Assembly: GCF_025561445.1 (NCBI RefSeq)
Contig: NZ_CP095096.1
Coordinates: 1,343,822 to 1,407,821, forward strand
Source of the DNA: Staphylococcus sp. IVB6181
Lineage (GTDB): Bacteria > Bacillota > Bacilli > Staphylococcales > Staphylococcaceae
Reading direction: 5' to 3'
DNA length: 64,000 nucleotides
Part shown: in pieces, positions 9,634 to 18,750 of the stretch
How positions within the stretch are numbered: the first letter of the stretch is position 1
How the letters are laid out: each line of letters starts with the position of its first letter
Translations under genes and position numbers: made by a program
The notes under the pieces: generated by a model
Told to the model about the DNA's origin: nothing
The model's input: the letters and a program-made list of their open reading frames with translations, nothing else
Database searches by the model: none

Positions 9634-10107
9634 ATGAAATGCCCTAAATGTAATTCGACACATTCTCGTGTAATAGATTCCAGACATGCTGATGAAGCTA
9701 ATGCCATTCGCAGACGCCGTGAATGTGAAAATTGCGGGACTCGTTTTACCACATTCGAACATATTGAAATGAGTCCATTAATCGTTGTGAAGAAAGATGG
9801 TACGCGTGAACAATTTTCACGTGATAAGATTTTAAATGGGCTAGTTCGTTCATGTGAAAAGAGACCAGTAGGCTATCAGCAGCTTGAAGATATTACCAAT
9901 AAAGTTGAGTGGCGCCTAAGAGATGAAGGTCAAGCAGAAGTTTCTTCAAGAGAAATAGGCGAACATGTGATGAACTTATTAATGCACGTAGACCAAGTAT
10001 CTTATGTACGGTTTGCATCAGTTTATAAAGAGTTTAAAGATGTCGATCAATTACTTGCGTCGATGCAAGGTATTTTGCAAGAAAAGAATAAACGGAGTGA
10101 ATCATAA
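9634..10107 (+). CDS. nrdR: Transcriptional repressor NrdR
   Basis: The 157-residue repressor of ribonucleotide reductase genes has an N-terminal zinc ribbon (CPKC ... [12 protein letters not shown]) and an ATP-cone domain from about residue 47 ([16 protein letters not shown]), which senses ATP and dATP. It binds NrdR boxes upstream of nrd operons, none of which are in this window. The start follows GAGGTG. dnaB starts two bases after its stop, so nrdR-dnaB-dnaI are an operon joining dNTP control with replication initiation, the usual arrangement in staphylococci. Confidence 0.96.
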   Translation: MKCPKCNSTHSRVIDSRHADEANAIRRRRECENCGTRFTTFEHIEMSPLIVVKKDGTREQFSRDKILNGLVRSCEKRPVGYQQLEDITNKVEWRLRDEGQAEVSSREIGEHVMNLLMHVDQVSYVRFASVYKEFKDVDQLLASMQGILQEKNKRSES

Positions 10108-10109
10108 TC

Positions 10110-11537
10110 ATGATGCGTCAAAGTGATTTCGGTTTACGACCTCAAGATCCTTTTAAAGTATTGCAAGCTGAAAAACTATCTGAAGCACAATTAGAAGTGC
10201 TTAATCGCTTATTTACGCCGTTAATCGGCACAACAGCTATCGGTGTATACCATTATCTGTCGCAGTTTGCGTCATATCCTGCTGAAAGTAATAAAACACA
10301 TTATGTGATTATGAGTGAACTGAAGATAAACTTAGGCGATTTCAGAGAAGAGATGAATCGTTTAGAAGCGATAGGGTTAGTCAAAACATTTGCCAAACAT
10401 AACGAGCAATATTCACAGTTTGTCTATCAATTAATAGAACCTCCCACATCTAAGAAATTCTTTAATGATCCTATGTTGTCTGTCTATTTGTATAAAGAAG
10501 CAGGCGGTAAAAGATTCCATGAATTAAGACGCTATTTTGAAAGCACTCCCATTAATTTAGATGAGTATCATGAAGTGACGCGCAATTTTACAGATGTATT
10601 TAAAGTACCGAATCATGTATTTGAACAGATGGATACAACCAATTCGATTACGGAAACACCGCGATATGAAGGAATGAATTTAGAGCGGATTCAGTTTGAT
10701 TTCGAACTGCTGTATCAATTGCTGAGCAATCATTTTGTCAGTGCTGAAATTGTTGAAGAAAAATCTAAGCATCTTATTACACAATTAGCAGTATTATACG
10801 GCATCACTCCTGAAGGTATGAAGAACTTGATTTTAAAATCGCTGACAAGTGCACAGAAGATTTCGTTTGAAGAGTTGCGTAAACAAGCGCGTGCCTATTA
10901 TGCGATTGAGCATGAAAATCAACTGCCTTCATTAGAAGCTAAAGCAGATATACCAAATGCTGCACCAGCAAAAGAAACTGCGGTATCGCTGACAACAATG
11001 CCTAAAACAGACGAAGAGTTTGAAGCGTGGTATCAACTGTTAGATGAAACCAGTCCGGTAGATATGTTAACCAGCTGGTCAGATTCAGAACCGACACCAA
11101 GTCAAAAGTATTTAATTGAAGACTTGATTGTTCGTGAACAGCTGCCGTTTGGAGTGATAAATATCTTGCTGCAATATGTAATGCTGAAAAATGATAGTCA
11201 GCTGCCTAAAACGTATATCTTGGAAATAGCTTCGAATTGGAAGAAAAAAGGTTTCAGTTCGGCAAAAGAAGCCTTTAAGCATGTCAAGTCGATGCAGCAA
11301 TCGCAAAAAGAGAAAGCACAGCAGCCGCAAACCTATAATAACCGCAGCAAGTTCAATAATTATAGAAAGCAAACGGTATCGAAAGAAATCACTCCGGATT
11401 GGCTGTTGAACAGACAGCATGAAAAACGCCGTAAAAAAGGCGAAAAACGAAAAGTAGATACACATGATGAACAATTCTTAAAAGATAGAGAAGCCTTTTT
11501 AAAACAATTAAATGAAACATGGAAGGAGGATGAATAA
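10110..11537 (+). CDS. dnaB: Replication initiation and membrane attachment protein DnaB
   Basis: The 475-residue Firmicutes DnaB, not the helicase of that name in E. coli, acts with DnaD and DnaI to load the replicative helicase at oriC and during restart. It has an N-terminal winged-helix-like region and a C-terminal DnaB/DnaD domain (SPVDMLTSWSD ... PFGVINILLQYVMLKN), then a basic tail. Two ATG codons are adjacent at 10110 and 10113, and either could be used after GGAGTGA. dnaI starts two bases downstream, supporting the helicase-loader assignment. Confidence 0.93.
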   Translation: MMRQSDFGLRPQDPFKVLQAEKLSEAQLEVLNRLFTPLIGTTAIGVYHYLSQFASYPAESNKTHYVIMSELKINLGDFREEMNRLEAIGLVKTFAKHNEQYSQFVYQLIEPPTSKKFFNDPMLSVYLYKEAGGKRFHELRRYFESTPINLDEYHEVTRNFTDVFKVPNHVFEQMDTTNSITETPRYEGMNLERIQFDFELLYQLLSNHFVSAEIVEEKSKHLITQLAVLYGITPEGMKNLILKSLTSAQKISFEELRKQARAYYAIEHENQLPSLEAKADIPNAAPAKETAVSLTTMPKTDEEFEAWYQLLDETSPVDMLTSWSDSEPTPSQKYLIEDLIVREQLPFGVINILLQYVMLKNDSQLPKTYILEIASNWKKKGFSSAKEAFKHVKSMQQSQKEKAQQPQTYNNRSKFNNYRKQTVSKEITPDWLLNRQHEKRRKKGEKRKVDTHDEQFLKDREAFLKQLNETWKEDE

Positions 11538-11539
11538 AC

Positions 11540-12460
11540 ATGAAACGATTCAGCAATATTATGCAGACATCACCGGATTTTCAAAAACGCTTTGAAAAGA
11601 TAAAAAGAGATGTTGTCAATGACCCGGATGTCAAAAAATTTCTAGAAGCACATCAATCAGAGGTCACAAATCGTATGATTGAAGAAGATTTGAATATTTT
11701 GCAAGAGTATAAAGATCAGCAAAAACAATACGACGGGCATGAATTCAAAGATTGTCCGAATTTTGTAAAGGGGCATGTACCGGAACTTTATATTGAAAAT
11801 GGCAGAATCAAAATCAAATACCTTCCATGTCCATGTAAAATCAAACATGATCAAGAGCAGAAAGAAGCACATTTGATTACGTCGCATCATATGCAGCGAG
11901 ATACGCTGGATGCGAAATTAAACGATATTTATATGGATAACCGTGAACGTTTGGATGTCGCAATGGCAGCCAGTCGATTATGTGATGATATCGTGAAAGG
12001 CAAAAGGGTCAAAGGTTTATACTTATACGGCTCTTTCGGCACAGGCAAATCCTTTATATTAGGTGCAATTGCCAATCAGCTGAAATCTAAATTAATTCCG
12101 TCTACCATTGTTTACTTGCCGGAATTTATCCGTACATTAAAGAACGGTTTTAAAGATGGTTCTTTTGAACGCAAACTGCAAGTGGTCAGAGAAGCTGAAA
12201 TTTTAATGCTTGATGATATCGGTGCTGAAGAAGTTACACCGTGGGTGCGTGATGAAGTGATTGGACCGCTGCTGCATTACAGAATGGTTCAAGAATTACC
12301 GACATTCTTCAGTTCAAACTTTGATTTCAAAGCCTTAGAACATCATCTTTCGATTACAAGAGATGGATCTGAGCAGACAAAAGCTGCACGAATTATGGAA
12401 CGTATTAAATCGTTAGCGGAACCTTACGAATTAGTAGGAGAGAATTTACGTGACGATTGA
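11540..12460 (+). CDS. dnaI: Primosomal protein DnaI (helicase loader)
   Basis: The 306-residue AAA+ ATPase loads the replicative helicase. The N-terminal helicase-binding region carries a Cys cluster (DCPNF ... LPCPCKIKH), as expected for its zinc site. The AAA+ domain follows with Walker A YGSFGTGKS, Walker B ILMLDDIGAE and an arginine-rich sensor region near the end. It follows dnaB by two bases. Its last codons overlap the -35 of the thrS promoter, so the boundary to the next unit is tight. Confidence 0.95.
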   Translation: MKRFSNIMQTSPDFQKRFEKIKRDVVNDPDVKKFLEAHQSEVTNRMIEEDLNILQEYKDQQKQYDGHEFKDCPNFVKGHVPELYIENGRIKIKYLPCPCKIKHDQEQKEAHLITSHHMQRDTLDAKLNDIYMDNRERLDVAMAASRLCDDIVKGKRVKGLYLYGSFGTGKSFILGAIANQLKSKLIPSTIVYLPEFIRTLKNGFKDGSFERKLQVVREAEILMLDDIGAEEVTPWVRDEVIGPLLHYRMVQELPTFFSSNFDFKALEHHLSITRDGSEQTKAARIMERIKSLAEPYELVGENLRDD

Positions 12461-12484
12461 TATTTTTAGAAAATAGGTTATAAT
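12457..12484 (+). promoter_or_regulatory. thrS promoter
   Basis: TTGATA at 12457-12462, a 16-base spacer and consensus TATAAT at 12479-12484. The -35 lies inside the end of dnaI. Confidence 0.8.
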
Positions 12485-12490
12485 GGAATT

Positions 12491-12745
12491 AAATCTAAAT
12501 CAACGTAAACATAAGAGGATATGACAATTTATTCCCTGCTATACAGAAAGCTGCTGGTGATGAGAATGCGGCTATCATAATAAAGTGTTACTCCCTTTTA
12601 GATATGATATTTGTAATGAATATCCGGCTCAAGACCGTTATCTTATGCAGAGATGAGAAACAGTTATATGGGAATGTTCCTGTTTCTTAAACTAGGGTGG
12701 TATCACGAGAACCTCGTCCCTTTACAGGGCGGGGTTCTTTTTATT
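12491..12745 (+). ncRNA. T-box leader of thrS
   Basis: A roughly 255-base leader with the typical stem I apical segment (GCTGCTGGTGATGAGA), the T-box sequence AGGGTGGTATCACGAG at 12694-12709 and a terminator stem GAACCTCGTCCCT / AGGGCGGGGTTC ending in a T run. A helix TAAGAGG / CCTTTTA closes a specifier loop in which ACT (12590-12592) is the likely Thr triplet. Uncharged tRNA-Thr should favour the antiterminator and read-through into thrS. The T-box and terminator are seen; the exact specifier is inferred. Confidence 0.92.
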
Positions 12746-12778
12746 TTTACGTGAGATTAAAAATGGAGGCGTTTTTAA

Positions 12779-14722
12779 ATGGATAAAATCAACATTACTT
12801 TTCCAGATGGAAATAGTACTGAATTCGACAAAGGTATTACAACTGAAGAGATCGCACAATCAATCAGTCCGGGATTAAGAAAGAAAGCAGTTGCCGGCAA
12901 AATCAATGGACAAATGGTAGATTTAACACGTCCGCTAGAAGCAGACGGCACAATTGAAATTGTGACACCTGGCAGCGATGAAGCATTAGAAGTATTACGT
13001 CATTCAACAGCACATTTAATGGCACAAGCACTTAAACGTTTATACGGAGATGTTAAATTCGGTGTAGGTCCTGTCATTGAAGGCGGTTTCTACTATGACT
13101 TTGATACAGATGCTAAAATTTCTTCTGAAGATTTCCCAGAAATCGAAAAAACAATGAAACAAATCGTGAATGAAAATCATAAAATTGAACGCAAAGTAGT
13201 CAGCCGCGACGAAGCAAAAGCATTCTTCAGCGACGACCCGTACAAACAAGAATTAATCGATGCGATTCCTGAAGATGAAAATGTGACACTTTATACACAA
13301 GGCGAATTCACTGACTTATGCCGCGGTGTACATGTGCCATCAACTTCTAAAATCAAAGAGTTCAAATTGCTTTCAACAGCTGGTGCATATTGGCGCGGCG
13401 ACAGCAACAACAAAATGCTGCAACGTATTTACGGAACTGCATTCTTCGACAAAAAAGATTTAAAAGCACACTTGAAAATGCTGGAAGAACGTAAAGAACG
13501 CGATCACCGTAAAATCGGTAAAGAACTTGAATTGTTTATGAACAGCCAATTAGTAGGTGCAGGTTTGCCGTTATGGTTGCCGAACGGTGCAACTATCCGT
13601 CGTGAAATCGAACGGTATATTGTGGATAAAGAGGTCAGCTTAGGTTACGACCACGTATATACACCAGTAATGGCGAACGTAGATTTATATAAAACATCAG
13701 GTCACTGGGATCACTATCAAGATGACATGTTCCCACCGATGAAATTGGATGAAACTGAAGAAATGGTTATGCGTCCGATGAACTGCCCGCATCATATGAT
13801 GATTTATAAAAACAAACCGCATTCATACAGAGAATTGCCGATTCGTTTAGCTGAATTAGGTACAATGCACCGTTATGAAGCAAGTGGTGCTGTATCAGGC
13901 TTGCAGCGTGTCCGCGGTATGACTTTGAATGATGCGCATATCTTCGTACGTCCAGATCAAATCAAAGAAGAATTCAAACGCGTTGTACAATTAATCTTAG
14001 ACGTGTATGACGACTTTGGTTTCGAAAACTACAAATTCCGTTTAAGCTATCGTGATCCAGAAGATACTGAAAAATACTTCGATGACGATGAAATGTGGGA
14101 TAAAGCAGAAGCAATGCTTAAAGAAGCAGTAGATGAAATGGGCTTGCCATATGAAGAAGCAATCGGCGAAGCGGCATTCTACGGTCCTAAATTAGATGTT
14201 CAAGTGAAAACAGCTATGGGTAAAGAAGAAACTTTATCAACTGCACAACTTGACTTCTTATTGCCAGAACGCTTTGATTTAGCGTATATCGGCAAAGACG
14301 GAGAAGAACACCGCCCAGTTGTTATTCACCGCGGTGTAGTATCAACAATGGAACGTTTCGTAGCATTCTTAACAGAAGAAACAAAAGGTGCATTCCCAAC
14401 TTGGTTAGCACCAATGCAAGTTGAAATCATTCCTGTAAATGTTAATTTGCATTATGATTATGCGCGTCAAATTCAAGATGAATTGAAATCTCAAGGTGTA
14501 CGCGTTGAAATTGATGACCGCAATGAAAAAATGGGCTACAAAATCCGTGAAGCACAAATGCATAAAATTCCTTATCAATTAGTAATCGGTGATAAAGAAA
14601 TTGAAAATAATGAAGTCAACGTACGTCAATATGGTTCAAAAGAACAAGAAACAGTTGAAAAAGATGAATTCATTTGGAATTTAGTAGACGAAATCCGATT
14701 GAAAAAACAAAGACAAAATTAA
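12779..14722 (+). CDS. thrS: Threonyl-tRNA synthetase
   Basis: The 647-residue class II synthetase charges tRNA-Thr. Domains in order are an N-terminal TGS domain (about 1-62), the second editing domain containing [10 protein letters not shown] and LCRGVHVP, the catalytic core with motif 2 [25 protein letters not shown] zinc-site residues and motif 3 near [13 protein letters not shown], and a C-terminal anticodon-binding domain. The ribosome site TGGAGGCG precedes the ATG. It is controlled by the upstream T-box and is followed by an independent lysine-riboswitch unit. Confidence 0.97.
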   Translation: MDKINITFPDGNSTEFDKGITTEEIAQSISPGLRKKAVAGKINGQMVDLTRPLEADGTIEIVTPGSDEALEVLRHSTAHLMAQALKRLYGDVKFGVGPVIEGGFYYDFDTDAKISSEDFPEIEKTMKQIVNENHKIERKVVSRDEAKAFFSDDPYKQELIDAIPEDENVTLYTQGEFTDLCRGVHVPSTSKIKEFKLLSTAGAYWRGDSNNKMLQRIYGTAFFDKKDLKAHLKMLEERKERDHRKIGKELELFMNSQLVGAGLPLWLPNGATIRREIERYIVDKEVSLGYDHVYTPVMANVDLYKTSGHWDHYQDDMFPPMKLDETEEMVMRPMNCPHHMMIYKNKPHSYRELPIRLAELGTMHRYEASGAVSGLQRVRGMTLNDAHIFVRPDQIKEEFKRVVQLILDVYDDFGFENYKFRLSYRDPEDTEKYFDDDEMWDKAEAMLKEAVDEMGLPYEEAIGEAAFYGPKLDVQVKTAMGKEETLSTAQLDFLLPERFDLAYIGKDGEEHRPVVIHRGVVSTMERFVAFLTEETKGAFPTWLAPMQVEIIPVNVNLHYDYARQIQDELKSQGVRVEIDDRNEKMGYKIREAQMHKIPYQLVIGDKEIENNEVNVRQYGSKEQETVEKDEFIWNLVDEIRLKKQRQN

Positions 14723-14726
14723 CTCC

Positions 14727-14755
14727 TTGATATTACAGAAGAATTAATGTATATT
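14727..14755 (+). promoter_or_regulatory. Promoter of the lysine riboswitch unit
   Basis: TTGATA at 14727-14732, a 17-base spacer and TATATT at 14750-14755, starting four bases after the thrS stop. Confidence 0.7.
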
Positions 14756-14783
14756 ACAATGTAGTTGAATAAATATTAAAAAA

Positions 14784-15008
14784 GTGTTAGAGGTTGCATC
14801 TTTGAAGAGTTGCTTATCAGAAGCTTTATCGGAGCGTATGTTGAATAAGTTAAAGGCAAAGATGCCGAAATTTACAATAGCCGTAACTATTGTATTTTGG
14901 GACAGTTTCCTAATAGGAGCTGTACTGTCACATAATGTGATGTGCTACCGTATATTATAAAGTTCTAATGATGGTCGCATATCAAACAAGATAGCGGCCA
15001 TCATTTTT
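14784..15008 (+). ncRNA. Lysine riboswitch (L box) with terminator
   Basis: The stretch carries the L-box hallmarks in order: AGAGGTTGCATC, GAAGAGTTGCTTATCAGAAGC, GGCAAAGATGCCGAA, TTTTGGGACAG and CTGTACTGTCA. These make the five-helix lysine aptamer (about 14784-14945). A terminator stem ATGATGGTCGC / GCGGCCATCAT with a T run ends at 15008. High lysine should end transcription before the downstream permease. The match is by eye to the family consensus. Confidence 0.9.
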
Positions 15009-15048
15009 ATATTCATGCAAGCCTCTATACTAAAGAAAGGAATCGATT

Positions 15049-16536
15049 ATGAACAATCAATCTAATCAGGATGCAGGCATCCAAAGAGGTCTGAAAGACC
15101 GACATATTTCCATGATTGCAATCGGCGGATGTATCGGAACAGGTTTATTCGTAACATCAGGCGGCGCAATTCATGATGCTGGGCCTTTAGGAGCGCTTTT
15201 AGCGTATGCTGTTATTGGTATTATGGTTTTCTTCCTAATGACTTCATTAGGTGAGATGGCAACGTATTTACCAGTCTCTGGTTCATTCAGTACGTATGCC
15301 ACTCGATTTGTAGACCCGTCATTAGGCTTTGCTTTAGGATGGAACTATTGGTTTAACTGGGTTATCACTGTCGCAGCAGACGTAACCATTGCTGCACAAG
15401 TCATTCAGTATTGGGACCCGATGAAAAGTATTCCAGCTTGGGCATGGAGTGTTTTATTCCTTATCATTATCTTTGCACTGAACTCATTGTCAGTTCGTGT
15501 CTATGGTGAAAGTGAATATTGGTTTGCATTAATTAAAGTTGTAACAGTAATTGTTTTTATCGCAATCGGGCTGCTTACAATTGTCGGAATTATGGGCGGA
15601 AAATTCATTGGATTTGAAACCTTTACTTCAGGCGACGGTCCAATCCTAGGCGGTAATTTAGGCGGAAGCTTATTATCTATCTTAGGTGTATTCTTAATTG
15701 CTGGTTTCTCTTTCCAAGGAACTGAGCTGATCGGTATTACAGCAGGGGAATCTGAAAACCCTGAACGTGCTGTACCAAAAGCAATCAAACAAGTATTCTG
15801 GAGAATTTTATTATTCTATATTTTAGCAATTTTTGTTATCGGTATGATTATCCCTTATACTCATCCAGCATTGATGGGCGGGGAAGATAACATTGCGACA
15901 TCTCCATTTACATTAGTATTTAAAAATGCCGGTTTAGCATTCGCAGCTTCATTCATGAACGCAGTTATCTTAACTTCTGTATTATCTGCCGGCAACTCAG
16001 GTATGTATGCATCAACACGTATGCTGTACTCTATGAGTAAAGATAAACTTGCTGCACCAGTATTCGGCAAAACATCTAAACAAGGTGTACCATTCATCGC
16101 ATTAGTTGCGACAGGTGTAGTTACAGTTGCTATTTTCTTATTACAAAAATTAAGCGGCGGCGCTTATGAATATATTGTTGCTGCGAGCGGTATGACTGGA
16201 TTTATTGCTTGGGTTGGTATTGCAATCAGCCATTATCGTTTCAGACGTGCATTCACTGCACAGCATCATCATAAATATGAATTGAAATATAAAGCAAAAT
16301 GGTCCCCATTCGGACCTATCTTTGCAGGTATCTTATGTGTGATTGTTATTATCGGACAAGATGTCGACTTCATTAAAACAGGCGACTTTGATCCTAACAG
16401 ATTTTTAATCACATATATGGGTATCCCAGTATTCTTAGCATTCTTCTTGTATCATAAAATCAGATACAAAACGAAAAAAATTCCATTGAAAGACGTAGAT
16501 TTGCGTCAAGACGTGAATATGAGCCAATTTAAATAA
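15049..16536 (+). CDS. lysP: Amino acid permease, LysP-type lysine transporter
   Basis: This 495-residue integral membrane protein of the APC (amino acid-polyamine-organocation) family has about twelve hydrophobic helices and the family's N-terminal signature KDRHISMIAIGGCIGTGLF. ELIGITAGE is in the middle. Sequence alone only says amino acid permease, but the lysine riboswitch directly upstream strongly points to lysine as substrate. It appears monocistronic; no obvious terminator follows before the L20 promoter at 16552. The start follows AAAGGAAT. Confidence 0.88.
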   Translation: MNNQSNQDAGIQRGLKDRHISMIAIGGCIGTGLFVTSGGAIHDAGPLGALLAYAVIGIMVFFLMTSLGEMATYLPVSGSFSTYATRFVDPSLGFALGWNYWFNWVITVAADVTIAAQVIQYWDPMKSIPAWAWSVLFLIIIFALNSLSVRVYGESEYWFALIKVVTVIVFIAIGLLTIVGIMGGKFIGFETFTSGDGPILGGNLGGSLLSILGVFLIAGFSFQGTELIGITAGESENPERAVPKAIKQVFWRILLFYILAIFVIGMIIPYTHPALMGGEDNIATSPFTLVFKNAGLAFAASFMNAVILTSVLSAGNSGMYASTRMLYSMSKDKLAAPVFGKTSKQGVPFIALVATGVVTVAIFLLQKLSGGAYEYIVAASGMTGFIAWVGIAISHYRFRRAFTAQHHHKYELKYKAKWSPFGPIFAGILCVIVIIGQDVDFIKTGDFDPNRFLITYMGIPVFLAFFLYHKIRYKTKKIPLKDVDLRQDVNMSQFK

Positions 16537-16551
16537 AGTTTCAAATTTTAA

Positions 16552-16580
16552 TTGACTTTATCTCTCAATGTTGATATGAT
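16552..16580 (+). promoter_or_regulatory. Promoter of the infC-rpmI-rplT operon
   Basis: TTGACT at 16552-16557, a 17-base spacer and TATGAT at 16575-16580. Confidence 0.75.
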
Positions 16581-16586
16581 TGTATA

Positions 16587-16736
16587 CGTTGAATACGAAA
16601 CGAACCAAGTAGAAGCTTCCCGCTTCTCACCTGTAGCGACGCTTAAGGCTGTTGGCAGGTCCAAAACAACGTTGCAATAAGACAACGTTGACTTTATGGA
16701 AAAGAGCGGGCACTTCTGTGTCCGCTCTTTTTACTT
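16587..16736 (+). ncRNA. Ribosomal protein L20 leader
   Basis: The leader contains the conserved core AGAAGCTTCCCGCTTCTC, CCTGTAGCGACGC, AAGGCTGTTGGCAGG, which mimics the 23S rRNA binding site of L20, and ends in terminator stem GAGCGGGCAC / GTGTCCGCTC with TTTTT at 16704-16736. Excess L20 binds here and causes termination before infC, as described for Bacillus. Confidence 0.9.
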
Positions 16737-16770
16737 GGGATATTTCGTAAATATAACGGAGGTGTTAACC

Positions 16771-17289
16771 ATAGCAAAGGATCAAACGCAAGTTAACGAA
16801 AGAATTCGTGCAAGAGAAATTCGTGTCATTGGTCAAGACGGTGAACAAATCGGTGTTAAACAAAAACGTGAAGCATTAGAAATGGCGGATCGTGTAGGTT
16901 TAGATTTAGTCGTAGTCGCGCCTAATGCTAAACCTCCTGTTGCTCGTATTATGGATTACGGTAAATACAAATTCGAACAACAGAAAAAAGAAAAAGAAAT
17001 GAAGAAAAAACAAAAAGTTATCAACGTTAAAGAAATTCGTTTAAGTCCAACAATTGAGGAACATGACTTCCAAACTAAGTTGAAACAAGGACGCAAATTC
17101 TTAACTAAAGGCGATAAATGTAAAGTTTCAATTCGTTTCAGAGGACGTGCTATTACGCATAAGGAAATTGGTCAACGTGTATTAGAGAAATTTGCAGGCG
17201 AATGCAAAGACATCGCTACAGTTGAACAAAAGCCTAAAATGGAAGGCCGTCAAATGTTTATCATGCTAGCACCACTAGCAGAAAAATAA
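16771..17289 (+). CDS. infC: Translation initiation factor IF-3 (ATA start)
   Basis: The 172-residue factor keeps 30S subunits free and checks the initiator tRNA and codon. N- and C-terminal domains are joined by the lysine-rich linker [16 protein letters not shown], and the family segment [21 protein letters not shown] is intact. I place the start at ATA 16771 (product begins with Met then AKDQTQVN) because GGAGG lies eight bases before it and no ATG, GTG or TTG sits at a suitable distance. The only nearby GTG overlaps the ribosome site itself, and the next upstream ATG would lie inside the L20 terminator. Non-canonical starts (AUU, AUA, AUC) are the known autoregulatory device of infC. First gene of the infC-rpmI-rplT operon. 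Confidence 0.93.
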   Translation: MAKDQTQVNERIRAREIRVIGQDGEQIGVKQKREALEMADRVGLDLVVVAPNAKPPVARIMDYGKYKFEQQKKEKEMKKKQKVINVKEIRLSPTIEEHDFQTKLKQGRKFLTKGDKCKVSIRFRGRAITHKEIGQRVLEKFAGECKDIATVEQKPKMEGRQMFIMLAPLAEK

Positions 17290-17320
17290 TTTTTAAAGAT
17301 ATTATAGGAGGAATTTCATT

Positions 17321-17521
17321 ATGCCAAAAATGAAAACACACCGCGGAGCAGCTAAACGTGTTAAAAGAACTGCTACAGGTAAATTAAAACGTTCAAGAGC
17401 TTTCACATCTCACTTATTCGCAAACAAAAGCACTAAGCAAAAACGTAAATTACGTAAAGCAAGCTTAGTATCACCAAGTGATATGAAACGCGTAAAACAA
17501 TTATTAGCTTACAAAAAATAA
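17321..17521 (+). CDS. rpmI: 50S ribosomal protein L35
   Basis: This very basic 66-residue protein begins [14 protein letters not shown] and contains the typical LTHK-like stretch in modified form. It sits between infC and rplT, where L35 always lies. A strong AGGAGGA ribosome site precedes the ATG by 9 bases. Confidence 0.97.
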   Translation: MPKMKTHRGAAKRVKRTATGKLKRSRAFTSHLFANKSTKQKRKLRKASLVSPSDMKRVKQLLAYKK

Positions 17522-17633
17522 TTGACTAGAATCAAAACGCATAATCAGTTCTGCTTTAGCTTTGATGAAAAGATTGCAGACTGAACCAAATTAAAATAAT
17601 CAAGTTATAGATATAACCAAGGAGGAATTCAAT

Positions 17634-17990
17634 ATGCCACGTGTTAAAGGTGGAACAGTAACAAGAGCACGTCGTAAAAAAGTAATCAAATTAGCTAAAG
17701 GTTACTTCGGCGCAAAACGTACTTTATATAAAACAGCTAAACAACAAGTAATGAAATCAGGTCAATACGCTTTCCGTGACCGTCGTCAAAGAAAACGCGA
17801 CTTCCGTAAATTATGGATCACTCGTATCAATGCGGCTGCACGCAACCACGGTTTAAGCTACTCTAAATTAATGAACGGCTTAAAACAAGCTGACATCGAT
17901 ATCAACCGTAAAATGCTTTCTGAAATCGCAATTTCAGACGACAAAGCTTTCGGTGAATTAGTAGAAAAAGCTAAAGCAGCTTTAAAATAA
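17634..17990 (+). CDS. rplT: 50S ribosomal protein L20
   Basis: The 118-residue, strongly basic early 23S rRNA-binding protein is also the repressor of its own operon through the leader at 16587-16736. Signatures are [15 protein letters not shown] at the start and the [10 protein letters not shown] segment in the globular domain. The 112-base gap after rpmI holds a bulged stem (TCAGTTCTGC / GCAGACTGA, 17545-17584) without a T tract. A terminator follows the gene. Confidence 0.97.
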   Translation: MPRVKGGTVTRARRKKVIKLAKGYFGAKRTLYKTAKQQVMKSGQYAFRDRRQRKRDFRKLWITRINAAARNHGLSYSKLMNGLKQADIDINRKMLSEIAISDDKAFGELVEKAKAALK

Positions 17991-18002
17991 TCAACTTACA
18001 AT

Positions 18003-18044
18003 ACTCAATCATTGGTAATCTTTATACTGATGATTGAGTTTTTT
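18003..18044 (+). terminator. Intrinsic terminator after rplT
   Basis: ACTCAATCAT / ATGATTGAGT stem followed by a T6 run. Confidence 0.88.
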
Positions 18045-18124
18045 ATTAGAAGCAGCTTTACGCAGATTTCAAATCTTTGATAAAATAACAACGAGTACAT
18101 ATGTAAATAGTAAAGGAGAAAACC

Positions 18125-18736
18125 ATGTCAAAATTTGATGAGAAAATCATTGTAGTACCAAGAGATATTGTGTTTAATCATGAAAAAAATGCTTTCAACG
18201 GCTTTTTACCGCAAAATGATCCAACTGGGGAAGCTATTTTTGAAACGTTAGATAAATATGAAGTAAAACGCCGCGGAGATATGGAAGAAGATCCTGCGTA
18301 CAAACAACTTATCTCATATTGCTTGCTAGAAAATGAAAAAGGCGAAACGCTCGTATATGAACGTTTATCTGGCGGCGGCGAAGACCGCTTGCATGGTCAA
18401 TCTTCTATCGGTGTAGGCGGACATATGAATGATGTAATGGACGCACAAACAATTAATGAAGTATTGCGTGTGAATGCACAACGAGAATTAGAAGAAGAAG
18501 TCGGTTTAAGTACAAGCAAAACACAAAATATGGAATATATCGGTTTCATTAATGATGATACGAATGAAGTGGGCGAAGTACATTTAGGAATCGTCTTTAA
18601 AATCAGAGTGGATTCTGAAAATGTAGAAGCCAAAGAAACAGATACACTTAAAATCAAATGGGTGAATCAAGGCAGAATCGAAGACTATGATGATTTTGAA
18701 ACTTGGAGTGCGCTCATCTTAAAAGCATTGAATTAG
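18125..18736 (+). CDS. Nudix-like hydrolase, substrate unknown
   Basis: This 203-residue cytoplasmic protein has a recognisable Nudix box: the catalytic part NEVLRVNAQRELEEEVGL fits E-x7-REU-x-EE-x-GU. The first Gly of the classical G-x5-E opening is an Asp here, though glycines lie just upstream in GVGGHMND. Nudix proteins cleave nucleoside diphosphates linked to another moiety; the substrate cannot be deduced. The surrounding sequence (KIIVVPRDIVFN at the start) is well conserved in staphylococci as I remember it. The start follows AAAGGAGAA. The next gene begins 14 bases downstream, so the two are probably cotranscribed. Confidence 0.75.
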   Translation: MSKFDEKIIVVPRDIVFNHEKNAFNGFLPQNDPTGEAIFETLDKYEVKRRGDMEEDPAYKQLISYCLLENEKGETLVYERLSGGGEDRLHGQSSIGVGGHMNDVMDAQTINEVLRVNAQRELEEEVGLSTSKTQNMEYIGFINDDTNEVGEVHLGIVFKIRVDSENVEAKETDTLKIKWVNQGRIEDYDDFETWSALILKALN

Positions 18737-18750
18737 AAGCGGGTGTTAAC

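Noticed and set aside
16696-16770. Extended infC start at ATG 16696
   Set aside because: This ATG lies inside the L20 leader terminator and would add 25 residues not seen in IF-3 proteins.
17545-17584. Bulged hairpin between rpmI and rplT
   Set aside because: Nine pairs with a bulge and no T tract; not enough to call an attenuator or small RNA.
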